Source: Spirochaetia bacterium
GTDB taxonomy: Bacteria > Spirochaetota > Spirochaetia > PWKH01
NCBI GenBank assembly: GCA_007128345.1
Contig: SKXS01000269.1
Coordinates: 1 to 13,983 of the forward strand
Direction of reading: 5' to 3'
Length of the DNA stretch: 13,983 bases
This document shows positions 1-6,341 of the stretch, piece after piece. Both the position numbers and the translations under genes were made by a program. The notes beneath the pieces were generated by a model. It was not told the origin of the DNA, searched no databases, and saw only the letters and a program-made list of their open reading frames with translations. The first letter of the stretch is position 1. The number at the start of each line of letters is the position of its first letter.

Positions 1-99
1 AAAAAAAAATCAAGTTCTAGGAAGGGAATTCAGCAAAAAAATATCAATATATTGTCAGGAAAACATAATATATATTACTAAATTAGTATACCATTCACA
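1..99. other. AT-rich intergenic stretch at left edge
   Basis: This stretch downstream of the MutY-like gene is far richer in A and T than the genes beside it. It opens with a run of nine A and holds two short perfect palindromic elements: CAATATATTG at 45-54 and TACTAA-A-TTAGTA at 76-88. I see no GC-rich hairpin followed by T residues, so I cannot call a terminator for the leftward operon that ends at 100. It could carry regulatory sites for a gene beyond the left edge, but no confident promoter is visible. Confidence 0.4.
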
Positions 100-963
100 T
101 TATGCAAGGCGAAAGCGAGGGGGATTATCCTGGGGATTTTCGCAGGCCACCAGACCGTCATGGGACAGGGACCCTACCGTATACTCTATCCTTCTGAGGG
201 GTATATTGATTCGCCCGGCAAGTTCCTGGAGGGTTGCAGATCCTGATCCTGACAGCTCCCGGAGAATCATTCCACGTATTTCCCTGTCGGAATCTCTGAA
301 GGGCTTCTGCCGTACATAGTGCCTGCTCCTGGTATTGGGGTTCGGGATCGCTTTTCTTAGATGCACCCCGTAGTCCATCATGGCGTAGTACCATCTCCTG
401 GGATCATCCCTGTCCATAACCTGTGCCAGAGCATCCATGAGCCTGCGGTCGGACACGTCCGTTTCACGGTGAAACCACACATGGAGCAGCACCCGCCTGA
501 TGTTTGTCTCAAGATAGAGCGAAGGCTCTCCCCAGGCAAACGCCTTGAGCGCAGCCGCGGTGGCCGGACCCACGGAGGGAAAACTGAGCAGCGCCTGACT
601 GCAGTTTGGGATTTTTCCGCCATATGCATCCATGCATCGTCCTGCTATGGTGATGAGCGCCAGGCATCTGCGGTTGTAGCCCAGTCCCTGCCACAGGGGG
701 TAGACATCACGGAACTGCGCTGCAGCAAGGCAGGGAATATCGGGATACACATCGGTGAACTGCAGGTATTTGGGGAGCACCCGCTCAGTCTGAGTCTGCT
801 GGAGCATCATCTCCGATACAAGGATACGGTACGGATCGCGGGTGTCCCGCCAGGGGAAGCTTCTTCCATGGTCTCTAAAGTACTCCCATATGAAGCTTCT
901 GAACAGTGAGATCGTATGTGAATCCAGGGTACCGTCTCCGGAGAGGGGCTCAAGCACCTCCAT
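100..963 (-). CDS. MutY-like HhH-GPD adenine DNA glycosylase, Fe-S-free subfamily
   Basis: Predicted base-excision-repair glycosylase of the MutY/endonuclease III fold, likely acting on adenine opposite 8-oxoguanine. Visible are PWRD (37-40), SEMMLQQTQ (50-58) with the MutY-type catalytic Glu at 51, GLGYNRR (93-99), and a helix-hairpin-helix at about 126-138 (FPSVGPATA). The HhH lacks the lysine of bifunctional lyases. The segment LETNIRR (151-157) aligns with MutY LDGNVKR and puts Glu152 where MutY has its catalytic Asp. The four cysteines of the Fe-S loop and the NUDIX-like 8-oxoG-reading domain are absent. The chain instead ends in what looks like a winged helix (about 225-287). At 287 residues it is shorter than canonical MutY (about 350). 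The start overlaps the trpS end by 14 bases and follows GGGAGG with a 3-base gap, so the two are translationally coupled. Similar Fe-S-free proteins exist in other bacteria, as I recall, so the substrate is less certain than the fold. Confidence 0.8.
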   Translation of the reverse strand: MEVLEPLSGDGTLDSHTISLFRSFIWEYFRDHGRSFPWRDTRDPYRILVSEMMLQQTQTERVLPKYLQFTDVYPDIPCLAAAQFRDVYPLWQGLGYNRRCLALITIAGRCMDAYGGKIPNCSQALLSFPSVGPATAAALKAFAWGEPSLYLETNIRRVLLHVWFHRETDVSDRRLMDALAQVMDRDDPRRWYYAMMDYGVHLRKAIPNPNTRSRHYVRQKPFRDSDREIRGMILRELSGSGSATLQELAGRINIPLRRIEYTVGSLSHDGLVACENPQDNPPRFRLA

Positions 964-2014
964 GGGCCTCCCGCTTCTTCTGGGCCTTCTCAGCCTTCCT
1001 GCTGATGGAGTTCCAGATGCCCGATACCCCCATGGCCCGCTTCATGAGCGAGAGGGTCTCCTTCGCTTCCTGCCTGGCCCGCATGGTCCCTTCGTAGAGC
1101 ACCTCATCGACCCGTCCGTACTGCTCGGCAATTTCCTGTCTGCGGTCCCTGATGGGATCAAGAAACATGTTCAGGGCACGGGCAAGTTTCTGCTTCACCT
1201 CCACATCCCCTACCTTGCCCGTACGGTAGCGCTCCTTGAGGTCTTCCACCTCCGATCGGTCCGGATTGAAGGCGTCATGATAGATAAACACCGGGTTGCC
1301 CTCTACGGTTCCCGGGATGTCCGATCGGGTCCGTTTCGGATCGGTGTACATGGAATACACCTTTTTCTCCACATCCTTTGCGCTGTCGGAGAGGTAGATC
1401 GCGTTATTCAGGGACTTGGACATCTTTGTGTTGCCGTCGGTACCCACCAGAGATCCCACATCCCCCACCATGACATCAGGCACAGGGAACACCTCACCGT
1501 AAAGATAATTGAATCTCCTGGCTATTTCACGTGTAAGCTCTACATGTGACTCATTGTCCTTTCCTACGGGCACCAGGTGCGCCCTCGGCATGAGAATGTC
1601 CGCTGCCTGGAGTATGGGATACCCCAGCAGACCGAAGGGCATCTCCTGCAGATCAGCAGAACGTGCCATATCCTTCAGGCTCGGGATGCGCTGCAGTCTG
1701 GGAACGGTAACCAGCATCTCAAAAAAGAGGTTCATTTCATACACCTCATGGACCGCTGACTGAAGGTATATGGGACACTGTCCGGGATCAATGCCGCAGG
1801 CGATGTAGTCCAGCACAAGCTCCCGGGAATTGGATGTGATCTCCTGGATGCTGGGCTTGTCAGGGCGGGTCGTCATGGTATGCAGATCAGCTATGATGAA
1901 AAAGCACTCGTACTCCCGTTGCAGACGCAACCGGTTCTTGAGGGAACCGACATAATGCCCCAGGTGGAGCTTTCCCGTAGGCCGGTCCCCAGTCAGTATT
2001 CTCTTCCTGTCCAT
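950..2014 (-). CDS. trpS: Tryptophanyl-tRNA synthetase
   Basis: Cytoplasmic class I aminoacyl-tRNA synthetase that charges tRNA-Trp with tryptophan using ATP. The Rossmann-fold signatures are both present: HLGH (17-20, the HIGH motif) and KMSKS (197-201). The tryptophan-pocket region GYPILQAADIL (131-141) and the VPVGKDNESHVELTREIA-type segment (148-165) also match the family. Length (354 residues) is slightly above the usual 325-335 because of a Lys/Arg/Ala-rich C-terminal tail (about 336-354). The ATG at 2014 is preceded by AGGA about 9 bases upstream. It lies 75 bases after the AI-2E gene and overlaps the glycosylase gene by 14 bases, so it is the middle gene of a leftward operon. A TATACT on the minus strand in the upstream gap could give extra transcription, but its -35 is poor. 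No T-box or leader peptide was seen. Confidence 0.97.
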   Translation of the reverse strand: MDRKRILTGDRPTGKLHLGHYVGSLKNRLRLQREYECFFIIADLHTMTTRPDKPSIQEITSNSRELVLDYIACGIDPGQCPIYLQSAVHEVYEMNLFFEMLVTVPRLQRIPSLKDMARSADLQEMPFGLLGYPILQAADILMPRAHLVPVGKDNESHVELTREIARRFNYLYGEVFPVPDVMVGDVGSLVGTDGNTKMSKSLNNAIYLSDSAKDVEKKVYSMYTDPKRTRSDIPGTVEGNPVFIYHDAFNPDRSEVEDLKERYRTGKVGDVEVKQKLARALNMFLDPIRDRRQEIAEQYGRVDEVLYEGTMRARQEAKETLSLMKRAMGVSGIWNSISRKAEKAQKKREAHGGA

Positions 2015-2089
2015 GGTATCTGTTCCTATCGTGGTTTTCAGTGATGCATGACAGTATATGTCAAGATAGGCTCACATGAAAAGAGCATA

Positions 2090-3250
2090 TCAGTGATGAT
2101 TGGTTCTGTTGTTCCTGCGCACGCTGCGCCGTTCTTCGCGCATCCGCTGGTAGCGCTCCTTGCGACGACGGTCCTCTTCCCGTATCTGCGCACGGTAGCG
2201 TTTCCCGCTGCTGATGATGATTGCGATAGGACGCAGATCCTTGATATTTGAGCAGATAATCTGGACAACCGCCATGATGGGGACCGCCAGGAACATGCCC
2301 ATGATTCCCCAAATGAATCCCCAGTAGACTAAAGAGACCAGTATGACAAACGGGCTGAGGTTGAGCTGGTTTCCCTGGAATCTCGGGTCCAGGATGTTTC
2401 CCATCACCACCTGAATCAGGTTCATGATGATGGCTACATAGAGAATACGCGTATAGTCCGGGAAAAACTGGATCACCGACATGAGAATGGTCAGCAGTGT
2501 TATAACAAGCGATCCTATGTTCGGTATGAAGTTGAAGAAGAAGGCAAGCACGCCCCAGATGATCGCGAAATCAAGTCCGACAGACAACGAAGCCAGGTAG
2601 AACAGGAATCCAGTAATGGAGCTGATGACGAACTTGACCACCAGATACCGGGACACCTGACGGTTGATGCGTTCGAACATGATGGCGATGCGCATTCCTC
2701 CCCTGCTCGGCAGGGCTACTTTGAATTTAGGTATCAGTGACTGCCGTTCCAGCATCAGGAAGAGGACGAAAATGAATATGAGCAGGGAGTTTGAGACGAT
2801 GGAGACCACTGACCCTGATGCAGCAGTGATGGTATTGATGAGCATGGGCTTCCAGTCAAACAGTTCGGAGAGCCCCGCCTCCGGGGTAAGCCCCAGTACA
2901 GGCCCGAGATTGTCGGTAAAGCTGCCCAGGAGATCCTCAAATCGCGTAAAGTACTTGGGAATCCGGTTGATCAGCGAATTTACAGCTATGGAGAGAAATA
3001 GGAAGACAAGGATAAATATGCAGATGAGCACCAGAATAACCAGAATGATAGCCAGCCACCTGGGAACGCGGTTCTGCTCCATCTTATTGACCATGGGATT
3101 TAATATTAGGAACATGAATATTGCTATGCCCAGCGGGAGCGTGATGCTGCTAGCCACCTTGAGCATAAACGAAATGAGCACAAACAATCCAATCCCAATG
3201 GCAATCTTTTTTGTCCGTTCTGTTTTTTCCAGCCTGTCACTTTCTTCCAT
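2090..3250 (-). CDS. AI-2E family (formerly UPF0118) membrane transporter
   Basis: Polytopic inner-membrane protein of the AI-2E/PerM-like family, whose members have been linked to export of small molecules or ions. The real substrate cannot be read from sequence. Hydrophobic segments lie at about 16-53, 66-91, 146-168, 205-226, 228-254, 257-280 and 298-335. Family signatures are FNFIPNIGS (239-247) and the C-terminal DPRFQGNQLNLSPFVI (288-303) followed by WGFIWGIMGMFLAVP (310-324). I chose the ATG at 3250 (386 residues), because AGAGGTG lies just upstream. An in-frame TTG at 3289 would add 13 residues but has no ribosome site and would overlap the promoter. The last 40 residues or so (348-386) are strikingly Arg-rich and presumably cytoplasmic. 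It is the first gene of the operon with trpS and the glycosylase, and is divergent from the methyltransferase gene. Confidence 0.9.
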   Translation of the reverse strand: MEESDRLEKTERTKKIAIGIGLFVLISFMLKVASSITLPLGIAIFMFLILNPMVNKMEQNRVPRWLAIILVILVLICIFILVFLFLSIAVNSLINRIPKYFTRFEDLLGSFTDNLGPVLGLTPEAGLSELFDWKPMLINTITAASGSVVSIVSNSLLIFIFVLFLMLERQSLIPKFKVALPSRGGMRIAIMFERINRQVSRYLVVKFVISSITGFLFYLASLSVGLDFAIIWGVLAFFFNFIPNIGSLVITLLTILMSVIQFFPDYTRILYVAIIMNLIQVVMGNILDPRFQGNQLNLSPFVILVSLVYWGFIWGIMGMFLAVPIMAVVQIICSNIKDLRPIAIIISSGKRYRAQIREEDRRRKERYQRMREERRSVRRNNRTNHH

Positions 3251-3260
3251 ATGCACCTCT

Positions 3261-3289
3261 ACTATAAAGTACCTTTGAAAAACTGGCAA
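3261..3289 (-). promoter_or_regulatory. Promoter of the AI-2E-trpS-glycosylase operon
   Basis: On the minus strand TTGCCA (-35, plus positions 3284-3289) and TATAGT (-10, 3261-3266) are separated by 17 bases, each one mismatch from consensus. The -10 ends 10 bases before the ATG at 3250, so the expected leader is only about 2-4 bases. Its -35 lies inside the spacer of the rightward promoter at 3275-3302. Confidence 0.55.
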
Positions 3290-3302
3290 TAACTTATATA
3301 CT
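3275..3302 (+). promoter_or_regulatory. Promoter of the trmJ-cysE operon, leaderless arrangement
   Basis: TTGAAA (3275-3280) and TATACT (3297-3302) have a 16-base spacer. Only six bases separate the -10 from the ATG at 3309, so the expected transcription start is the A of the start codon. The intervening CACCTC is complementary to, not like, a Shine-Dalgarno sequence. This supports a leaderless message, by inference. Confidence 0.55.
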
Positions 3303-3308
3303 CACCTC

Positions 3309-4043
3309 ATGACTTTAAAACGCAACAATCAGCTGCAGCGCATCCAGATTGTGCTCACCGAGCCACAGGAAGCGGGCAATATCGGTTCAGTGTGCCGTGC
3401 CATGAAGTCGATGGGGTTTACCAAGCTCTGCATCACCGGCAAACAGAAATATGATGAAGACCGCATCAGGACCCTGGCTGTCCATGCGTACGACCTCTAC
3501 ACCTCGCACCGCCGTGCGCATACCCTGGAGGAAGCACTTGGAGAGAGCATCTTCAGCGTCGGGGCCACCAGGAGGCGGGGCAAGTTCAGGAAGTACTTCT
3601 CCTATCTTCCGGAGCAGCTTGCTGAACATATCAGCACCCTCGGGGAAGGGACTATATCAGTTGTCTTCGGCAGGGAAGCTGACGGGCTGACAGACCGGGA
3701 GCTCCAGCTCTGCCATGCAGCAGTACGGATTCCCGCGAGCGATCTGTTTCCCAGCCTCAACCTCGCCCAGGCAGTTCAGGTCATCACCTATGTGCTCCGC
3801 AGAGAGCTGAGCTCCATCGGAGGATTTCAGCCGATAGAGCCTGAACGTCTGACAGAGGTAACCGAAACCATTATGGATTCATGGGATCGCATCGGCTTGT
3901 TCAAGCTTGATGAACGTACGGAGGTAGCCAGGTTCTACCGTGACATATTCGCACGGTCAGGACTCAGCCAGCGTGAATCGGAGCGCATTGAGAAGATGTT
4001 CAAAAAGATGGCAGATCTTAAAATACACGGGAAGCGGCAATGA
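3309..4043 (+). CDS. trmJ: TrmJ-type tRNA/rRNA 2'-O-methyltransferase (SPOUT)
   Basis: Predicted cytoplasmic SAM-dependent methyltransferase of the SpoU/TrmJ class. TrmJ methylates the 2'-hydroxyl of nucleotide 32 in several tRNAs. The three SPOUT motifs are clear: GNIGSVCRAMKSMG (23-36, with the catalytic-type Arg30), VVFGREADGLTDREL (118-132), and IPASDLFPSLNLAQAVQV (141-158). The last forms the trefoil-knot SAM site. A helical C-terminal extension (about 175-244) matches TrmJ more than the shorter TrmL. Length 244 is typical. The ATG at 3309 has no Shine-Dalgarno sequence and sits 6 bases after a -10 box. Moving the start downstream would cut into the first beta strand. The serine acetyltransferase gene follows after 31 bases, a pairing also known as trmJ-cysE in some proteobacteria. 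Assignment to TrmJ rather than another SpoU member is likely but not proven. Confidence 0.85.
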   Translation: MTLKRNNQLQRIQIVLTEPQEAGNIGSVCRAMKSMGFTKLCITGKQKYDEDRIRTLAVHAYDLYTSHRRAHTLEEALGESIFSVGATRRRGKFRKYFSYLPEQLAEHISTLGEGTISVVFGREADGLTDRELQLCHAAVRIPASDLFPSLNLAQAVQVITYVLRRELSSIGGFQPIEPERLTEVTETIMDSWDRIGLFKLDERTEVARFYRDIFARSGLSQRESERIEKMFKKMADLKIHGKRQ

Positions 4044-4060
4044 CACTGCTATCCCTATCA

Positions 4061-4066
4061 AGGAGG
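4061..4066 (+). promoter_or_regulatory. Shine-Dalgarno site fixing the cysE start
   Basis: AGGAGG lies 8 bases before the ATG at 4075. It decides the start of the acetyltransferase: the open frame continues upstream into the methyltransferase gene, but those residues have no family resemblance. Confidence 0.85.
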
Positions 4067-4074
4067 AACGCTCC

Positions 4075-4989
4075 ATGGAACTGAAAGACATACCGGGAAA
4101 AACAAGTTTTTACATCCAGAAGATGATATCCAGCTATGAGCGCGACAGCGGCACCTGTTTTATCAACCAGCGTCGGGTTCCGGAAAGGCGGATTATTGAG
4201 GAAGCCCTCGCATATCTCCTTGAGATCCTGTTTCCCGGGTTCTCAGGCAAAAGAAATATCACCAGCGAGAACATGGTCTATGTTGTAGGCGATCTCATGA
4301 CCAAGGCGCAGCGCGTGCTCATCGCCCAGATGGTCAAGGCTTACCGTCACACCTGCATCGTCCCTGAATGCACCCGCTCCAGCTGTGAAGGAAAGGCCCA
4401 ACGCGCTGCTGAGGCGCTCTTTGTGTCCCTGCCTGATATCAGGGAGGTACTCAAGAAGGATGTAGAGGCCGCCTTCGAAGGAGACCCTGCGGCGGGATCT
4501 CCCGATGAAATTGTGGTGTGCTATCCCGGTCTGCGGGCCCTCGCGGTCCACCGGATTGCCCATGTGCTCTACACCCACCAGGTCCCTCTGGTTCCGCGGA
4601 TGATGAGCGAGATTGCCCATGCTGAGACGGGGATCGATATCCATCCGGGAGCAGAAATTGGCGAGGGGTTCTTTATTGACCATGGAACCGGGGTGGTCAT
4701 TGGAGAGACCGCCGTGATCGGCAAACATGTCAAGCTCTACCAGGGGGTCACTTTGGGAGCAGTGAGCTTCCCCAAGGACTCCTGCGGACGAATCATCAGA
4801 GGGCTGCAGCGTCATCCGACCATCGGGGACAACGTCATCATATATGCCCATGCAACTGTGCTTGGTCATATCACCGTGGGACATTCCAGCGTAGTGGGAA
4901 GCAATGTCTGGCTGAAGGAGGATGTCCCGCCGAAGACCATGGTGGCCCTGGAAGGACAGAACTTCACCTTCATCACCAAGAAGGGCTAA
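4075..4989 (+). CDS. cysE: Serine O-acetyltransferase
   Basis: Catalyses acetyl-CoA-dependent acetylation of L-serine to O-acetylserine, the first committed step of cysteine synthesis. It should act as a cytosolic oligomer. The N-terminal helical domain (1-180) includes the segment DVEAAFEGDPAA (129-140) and YPGLRALAVHRIAHVLY (150-166), typical of the longer SAT/EpsC group. The left-handed beta-helix of hexapeptide repeats starts at TGIDIHPGAEIG (185-196) and includes FFIDHGTGVVIGET (199-212) and YQGVTLGA (222-229), with the active-site histidines His190 and His203. The C-terminal tail is short, FTFITKKG, and lacks the terminal Ile used by enterobacterial CysE to bind CysK. A CX4CX4C cluster (Cys94, 99, 104) sits in the helical domain. 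It is the second gene of the operon with trmJ. No cysK is in view. The stop codon overlaps the stop of the convergent pmbA gene (shared 4986-4989). Confidence 0.95.
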   Translation: MELKDIPGKTSFYIQKMISSYERDSGTCFINQRRVPERRIIEEALAYLLEILFPGFSGKRNITSENMVYVVGDLMTKAQRVLIAQMVKAYRHTCIVPECTRSSCEGKAQRAAEALFVSLPDIREVLKKDVEAAFEGDPAAGSPDEIVVCYPGLRALAVHRIAHVLYTHQVPLVPRMMSEIAHAETGIDIHPGAEIGEGFFIDHGTGVVIGETAVIGKHVKLYQGVTLGAVSFPKDSCGRIIRGLQRHPTIGDNVIIYAHATVLGHITVGHSSVVGSNVWLKEDVPPKTMVALEGQNFTFITKKG

Positions 4990-6341
4990 CCGGAAACTGA
5001 TACCGACGACACCAGGATAGACGGGCTTGAAAAGCTGGTGAAGCGGTCGTCCCGGCGGTCATTCGCCTTAGCGGTAATCCGCTGTATGAGCTCGAAGCAG
5101 TTTCCCGCTACGGTGAACTGCTTCAACGGCGCGGCAATCTCGCCGCGTTCTATGGAAAACCCCCGTGCAGACAGGGAAAAGCTGCCGGTTATGGGATCAA
5201 ACCCGGCATGCAGTCCCTCCAGCTCAGTGACATAGATGCCCCGGTCGACTCCTGCAGTCAGATCATCCAGGGTCGCTTCACCATTGACCAGGCAGGGATC
5301 ATGGAGCGCCGTGGCCGGTCCGGCTGTGTATCCCGGCCGCACCCCATGGCCTGTGGGAGCACAACGGCCACGCTTAGCCGAATAGATAGAATGTACCGGC
5401 GAAATGAACTTTCCCTCAAAGAACAGGGTGACATCCTTAGTCGGAAACCCTTCATCGTCAAAATCCCGTGAACGGATTGTACCCTGCTTCGGACGGTCCT
5501 GCACCGTGAAGAGCTTTGATGCTGCCGGCTTTCCGAGAAGCTCGGCTAGACGGGATCTTCCCTTCTGGATGTTCTCCCCGTATACATGGGAATGGGGGGT
5601 ATTCAGGAAAGCCCCCAGAAGCTTGGACGCTGTCTCGGATGAGAAGAGCACTTCCCATGTTCCCGATTCCGCCTGCTTTGCCTTCATCTTATCCAAGGCT
5701 TTCATAACCGCATCAAGGGCCAGCTGCAGAGGCGAGAGTTCATAGAATGAAAGAGCTGAACGCGATATACTGGCCTGCTGGACATCCTTGCCGCTTTTGG
5801 CTACCACCTGCAGAAGCGACCCGCAGGAAGAGGACATCTGCTCACGAAACAGGCCGCTGCTGCCCGCTGTAATGATCCTTCTGCGGGATTCCACATAGTA
5901 CGCGTGGGGGACGGAGGTGATCTTTCTGTCAAGGGATCGGGCTGCCTTTTCAAGCTTACACACGAAGCTCTTCTTGTCATCCATGGAGATCTGATCATTC
6001 TCGGGATGGTAGTATCTCTCGCTTACGGAGGTTCCCGTACCGGGGTACAGCACAAACCCTGGATCCTCATGCATGTACTCTGCACTTGCATGCGCCTGCT
6101 TGATCGCGGCTCTGAGGCTCTTTGCGTCGATCCTCTCAGTGAAGGCGCTGCCCATGCGCGTATCAGCAACAGCACGGACCCCGATGCCCTCCTTCCTCGC
6201 CTGGGTTACCTGGGAGACTCTGCCGTCGTAAGCCGCTATCTGGAGATCCTGCGAAGACATGTAGTAAATTTCCAGCGAAGGCACCTTTGATGACTCAATT
6301 ACCGTGGTAATAAGTTCACGGACCTGACTGCTGTCCCTCAT
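4986..6341 (-). CDS. pmbA: PmbA/TldE, inactive-subunit partner of TldD protease
   Basis: Non-catalytic half of the TldD/TldE heterodimeric metalloprotease, which clips unfolded or leader peptides. In enterobacteria it matures microcin B17 and degrades CcdA. The 451-residue protein matches the PmbA_TldD fold. Seen are FDDEGFPT (294-301), YTAGP (338-342), and the C-terminal block GLHAGFDPITGSFSLSARGF (376-395) followed by the QFTVAGN turn (408-414). The HExxxH zinc motif is absent, as expected for TldE. I chose the ATG at 6341: it overlaps the tldD stop in an ATGA arrangement (6338-6341) and is preceded by AGGAGG 7 bases upstream. Upstream in-frame codons inside tldD have no family match. It is the last gene of the pair, and its stop overlaps that of the convergent cysE gene. 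No precursor peptide or cyclase gene is nearby to hint at a natural substrate. Confidence 0.93.
   Translation of the reverse strand: MRDSSQVRELITTVIESSKVPSLEIYYMSSQDLQIAAYDGRVSQVTQARKEGIGVRAVADTRMGSAFTERIDAKSLRAAIKQAHASAEYMHEDPGFVLYPGTGTSVSERYYHPENDQISMDDKKSFVCKLEKAARSLDRKITSVPHAYYVESRRRIITAGSSGLFREQMSSSCGSLLQVVAKSGKDVQQASISRSALSFYELSPLQLALDAVMKALDKMKAKQAESGTWEVLFSSETASKLLGAFLNTPHSHVYGENIQKGRSRLAELLGKPAASKLFTVQDRPKQGTIRSRDFDDEGFPTKDVTLFFEGKFISPVHSIYSAKRGRCAPTGHGVRPGYTAGPATALHDPCLVNGEATLDDLTAGVDRGIYVTELEGLHAGFDPITGSFSLSARGFSIERGEIAAPLKQFTVAGNCFELIQRITAKANDRRDDRFTSFSSPSILVSSVSVSG

Noticed and set aside
361..909. Plus-strand frame of 182 residues opposite the glycosylase gene
   Set aside because: It is antisense to a well-supported coding region and its translation has no recognisable features.
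2015..2089. Possible separate promoter for trpS (TTGACA and TATACT on the minus strand)
   Set aside because: TTGACA lies directly next to TATACT with no spacer, and TATACT has only a poor -35 at the right distance. The small TGACA/TGTCA dyad is too short to call.
3251..3289. Extension of the AI-2E protein to a TTG start
   Set aside because: It would need a rare start codon without a ribosome site and would overlap the promoter boxes. The ATG at 3250 has AGAGGTG just upstream.
3940..4074. Upstream extension of the acetyltransferase into the methyltransferase gene
   Set aside because: These residues do not look like the family, and AGGAGG at 4061-4066 points to the ATG at 4075.
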